DNA from: an uncultured Candidatus Melainabacteria bacterium
GTDB lineage: Bacteria; Cyanobacteriota; Vampirovibrionia; Gastranaerophilales; Gastranaerophilaceae
Assembly (NCBI GenBank): GCA_934693235.1
Contig: CAKUUY010000037.1
Coordinates: 1 to 7,413 of the forward strand
Direction: 5' to 3'
Length of the DNA stretch: 7,413 nt
In this document: one piece after another, positions 6,109 through 7,413 of the stretch
Numbering within the stretch: position 1 is the first letter of the stretch
Layout of the letters: every line of letters begins with the position of its first letter
Program-made: the position numbers and the translations under genes
Notes under the pieces: generated by a model
Seen by the model: only the letters and a program-made list of their open reading frames with translations
Told to the model about the DNA's origin: nothing
The model's database searches: none

Positions 6109-6131
6109 GTATGCAAAAAGTGCGTTGATTT

Positions 6132-6191
6132 ATGAACAAACACATTTGGCAAAACTCTGAATATCCTAATTTTACTTACAATAAAAAATAA
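6132..6191 (+). pseudogene. Remnant of a Fic-family protein N-terminus (DUF4172-like)
   Basis: ATG 6132 opens a 19-codon frame, MNKHIWQNSEYPNFTYNKK, ending at TAA 6189-6191. The pattern IWQ-five residues-PNFTY closely matches what I know of the first residues of Fic/DOC proteins with an N-terminal DUF4172 domain, which usually start with an IWQ...WPNF motif. A full protein would be several hundred residues with an HPFxxGNGR Fic core; nothing like that follows before the terminator at 6281. The stop lies in a run of A. Dropping one A lets the frame continue to TGA at about 6250, but that extension does not look like Fic sequence, so a deletion rather than a simple frameshift is likely. No SD site is present, but a promoter-like sequence stands upstream. 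Chance resemblance over 17 residues remains possible. Confidence 0.4.
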
Positions 6192-6280
6192 GAATGAGAA
6201 AGCTATGGAAAATTTAAATGAAATATTCATTAAAAGAAATTACAGTATGTGAGTAAATTGTTAGCAGGCTCTTCATTTCA

Positions 6281-6311
6281 AAAAAAAGAGACCCTTAAGG
6301 TCTCTTTTTTT
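6281..6311. terminator. Strong bidirectional terminator after tRNA-Val
   Basis: AAAAAAAGAGACC (6281-6293) pairs perfectly with GGTCTCTTTTTTT (6299-6311) around CTTAA. The symmetric A and T tracts make it active in both directions. On the minus strand it begins only two bases after the tRNA CCA end; on the plus strand it closes the gap containing the Fic-like remnant. Confidence 0.85.
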
Positions 6312-6313
6312 AA

Positions 6314-6389
6314 TGGTGGGCGTTAGAAGACTCGAACTTCTGACCCTCTCCTTGTAAGGGAGACGCTCTACCAACTGAGCTAAACGCCC
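6314..6389 (-). tRNA. tRNA-Val, anticodon UAC
   Basis: The 76-base cloverleaf is complete. It has a 7-bp acceptor stem GGGCGTT/AACGCCC, D arm GCTC/GAGC with loop AGTTGGTA, anticodon stem TCTCC/GGAGA with loop CTTACAA (anticodon TAC, reading GTA and other GTN valine codons), T arm AGAAG/CTTCT with loop TTCGAGT, discriminator A and an encoded CCA (6316-6314). All stems are fully paired. It is a single tRNA, not a cluster, with its own promoter and terminator. Confidence 0.97.
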
Positions 6390-6556
6390 TCATTCGGGTT
6401 TGTTTCAACCTTATCTCAAGTCCTCTTTCGATTCCCTCAACCGGCTGTCAACATAATTGATTGTAATATAAAAAATTTTTAAAGTCAAACGTTTTTTCTA
6501 ATATTTTTTTTGAAACTTTAATTTTCAAATAAAAAGAGAGCAAAACTTCTTCAATA
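6390..6556. other. Spacer between the coiled-coil gene and tRNA-Val
   Basis: No gene is seen. The spacer carries the tRNA promoter. A weak TTTGAAA/TTTCAAA inverted repeat (around 6508-6531) is present without a T tract on either strand, so I see no convincing terminator for the coiled-coil gene; transcription may run on into the tRNA. Confidence 0.4.
6460..6488 (-). promoter_or_regulatory. Promoter of tRNA-Val
   Basis: On the minus strand TTGACT (6488-6483, five of six consensus bases) is 17 bases from TACAAT (6465-6460, five of six). The predicted start near 6453 gives a 5' precursor of about 63 bases before the mature tRNA at 6389, to be removed by RNase P. This is one of the strongest promoter matches in the window and is well placed for a stable RNA gene. 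Confidence 0.65.
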
Positions 6557-7413
6557 CTAATCACTAAATGTCTTGAATGTTTTTTCAACGTTGTCTTTAA
6601 TAACTTTCTTAACAGCATCCATTTCAGTTGCAAGTGCGTTTTGTTCTGTATCTAATTGTTTTAAACGAAGTTCAAGTGTTCTATCTTCTTGTTGAATAAT
6701 GGATGTTTTAGCATTAATATCAGCGATAGTTTTTTCGTATTGTTCTTTTTTGTAATTATATTCATTCATAGCATCTTTATAAGCCGCTTCATCTGTCACA
6801 GTTTCAACGTTTAAATCATAAACCACGCTATTATTATCGAATTTTACTGATTTAAATCGTCCATCTCCATCTGTTTCTAAAAGTGCATGGTTTGTTTGTT
6901 CTATTTTTGTTTTTATATAAGACGCATTATAATAAGCTAATTTATCTTGTACTTCAATTGGTTTGTCTGTGCTATGTGGAGATTGAATACTGTTTTGTAA
7001 ATCTTTTTCTGTTGTAAAATAAGTTTTACCCTGATAATCAAAAGTATAAATTCCTTCACCTTTATATATAAGATTCCCGTTGTCATCAAAACTCAAGTAA
7101 TCTTTCATTGAAGAATCCGGACAATCTTTAAGAATTTGTGCAAGTTCTGCAACTTGGTCTATGTTTTCATTTTTTGTTAATTTATTTAATTCAGTAAGCT
7201 TAGAGTTTCCTACATAAGCAGGTTTGTATTCAGTTGTATAAGAAATTGGTTCGTTTTCATTAGGCACAAAAAAGTGCCAAGTTCCTGACGCATCTTGATA
7301 ACCATAGACATCATCAGTGTTTAAGACTCCATCTGCGGTTGCCATACCTTTTGCAACTTCAAAATCACGTAAAGATTCTTCAAGATTAGAATCTGTTTCA
7401 ACTTTGTCTTTTA
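6557..7413 (-). CDS. Uncharacterised protein with conserved C-terminal coiled coil (partial, N-terminus beyond right edge)
   Basis: The frame is open from the right edge to TAG at 6559-6557, giving the last 284 residues; no stop or start-associated SD marks a beginning, so ATG 7345 is an internal methionine. The N-terminal part in view is polar with aromatic-rich beta-type segments (YGYQDASGTWHFFVP, GIYTFDYQGKTYFTTE). The last 80 or so residues form a heptad-rich coiled coil (EQYEKTIADINAKTSIIQQ, then LRLKQLDTEQNAL) ending VEKTFKTFSD. I associate this C-terminal module with large families of hypothetical proteins in gut Gastranaerophilales; its role is not known to me. Coiled coils ending in a short fixed tail could mediate assembly or recognition by an export system, which is conjecture. 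No cysteines are needed for fold motifs, and no membrane segment is visible in this part. Confidence 0.85.
   Translation of the reverse strand, partial: KDKVETDSNLEESLRDFEVAKGMATADGVLNTDDVYGYQDASGTWHFFVPNENEPISYTTEYKPAYVGNSKLTELNKLTKNENIDQVAELAQILKDCPDSSMKDYLSFDDNGNLIYKGEGIYTFDYQGKTYFTTEKDLQNSIQSPHSTDKPIEVQDKLAYYNASYIKTKIEQTNHALLETDGDGRFKSVKFDNNSVVYDLNVETVTDEAAYKDAMNEYNYKKEQYEKTIADINAKTSIIQQEDRTLELRLKQLDTEQNALATEMDAVKKVIKDNVEKTFKTFSD

Larger units (their letters stand above)
5815..6280. other. Gene-poor gap between pflA and tRNA-Val
   Basis: About 470 bases with no intact gene. It holds the minus-strand terminator hairpin, the TGATACATG repeats, a near-tandem duplication of TTTTTTATAAA (6013-6023 and 6027-6037), a plus-strand promoter-like sequence and the Fic-like remnant. 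The remaining open frames are short, very AT-rich and low in complexity. Decayed accessory DNA downstream of the tRNA 3' end is a reasonable reading. Confidence 0.5.

Noticed and set aside
5943..6230. Minus-strand open frame of 95 codons
   Set aside because: The product is Phe/Ile/Lys/Asn-rich as expected from random AT-rich DNA, has no SD site and overlaps the Fic-like remnant antisense.
6448..6633. Minus-strand open frame of 61 codons
   Set aside because: It overlaps the end of the coiled-coil gene in another frame and runs into the tRNA promoter region; no SD site.

Overview
The window is AT-rich, uses the standard bacterial code, and has the layout of a bacterial chromosome: short intergenic gaps, Shine-Dalgarno (SD) sites, intrinsic terminators and a tRNA with an encoded CCA end. 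The two partial proteins at the ends belong to a style I associate with Candidatus Gastranaerophilales (Melainabacteria/Vampirovibrionia, non-photosynthetic gut relatives of cyanobacteria). They have a Gly/Ala-rich hydrophobic segment followed by DGK/GEI-type modules, and a conserved C-terminal coiled coil. The activase for the anaerobic enzyme pyruvate formate-lyase fits an anaerobic gut organism. This taxonomic call is inference from remembered family appearance, not from a search.

Layout. Positions 1-1926 (minus) hold the first 642 codons of a large uncharacterised protein that continues beyond the left edge. Its upstream region (about 1927-2440) is rich in repeats. It holds a hairpin whose loop is nine exact TAC triplets, a 130-bp nested palindromic element resembling a MITE, and a small ATTGC/GCAAT inverted repeat. 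Next come three plus-strand genes: a GT8-like glycosyltransferase (2503-3225) with a clear promoter, a small predicted secreted protein (3296-3616) whose start codon sits inside a perfect 15-bp inverted repeat, and an ArsB/NhaD-type membrane transporter (3661-4983). A bidirectional terminator separates the transporter from a convergent minus-strand gene for pyruvate formate-lyase activating enzyme (5058-5801).

The gap 5815-6313 has no intact gene but is not empty. It contains a minus-strand terminator hairpin with a possible C-rich small RNA or leader upstream of it, and a plus-strand promoter in front of a short open frame that looks like the extreme N-terminus of a Fic-family (DUF4172) protein. 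A strong bidirectional terminator follows. A complete minus-strand tRNA-Val(UAC) with a good promoter comes next, and then the C-terminal 284 residues of a second large lineage-type protein (6557 to beyond the right edge, minus).

Functional links are loose. The glycosyltransferase, secreted peptide and transporter are co-oriented, and the last two may share a transcript. The activase has no pyruvate formate-lyase gene beside it here. I see no CRISPR array, no transposase and no complete new defence system. The most unusual signals are the triplet-repeat hairpin in the leader of the large minus-strand gene, the inverted repeat around the start codon at 3296, and the Fic-like remnant downstream of the tRNA 3' end.
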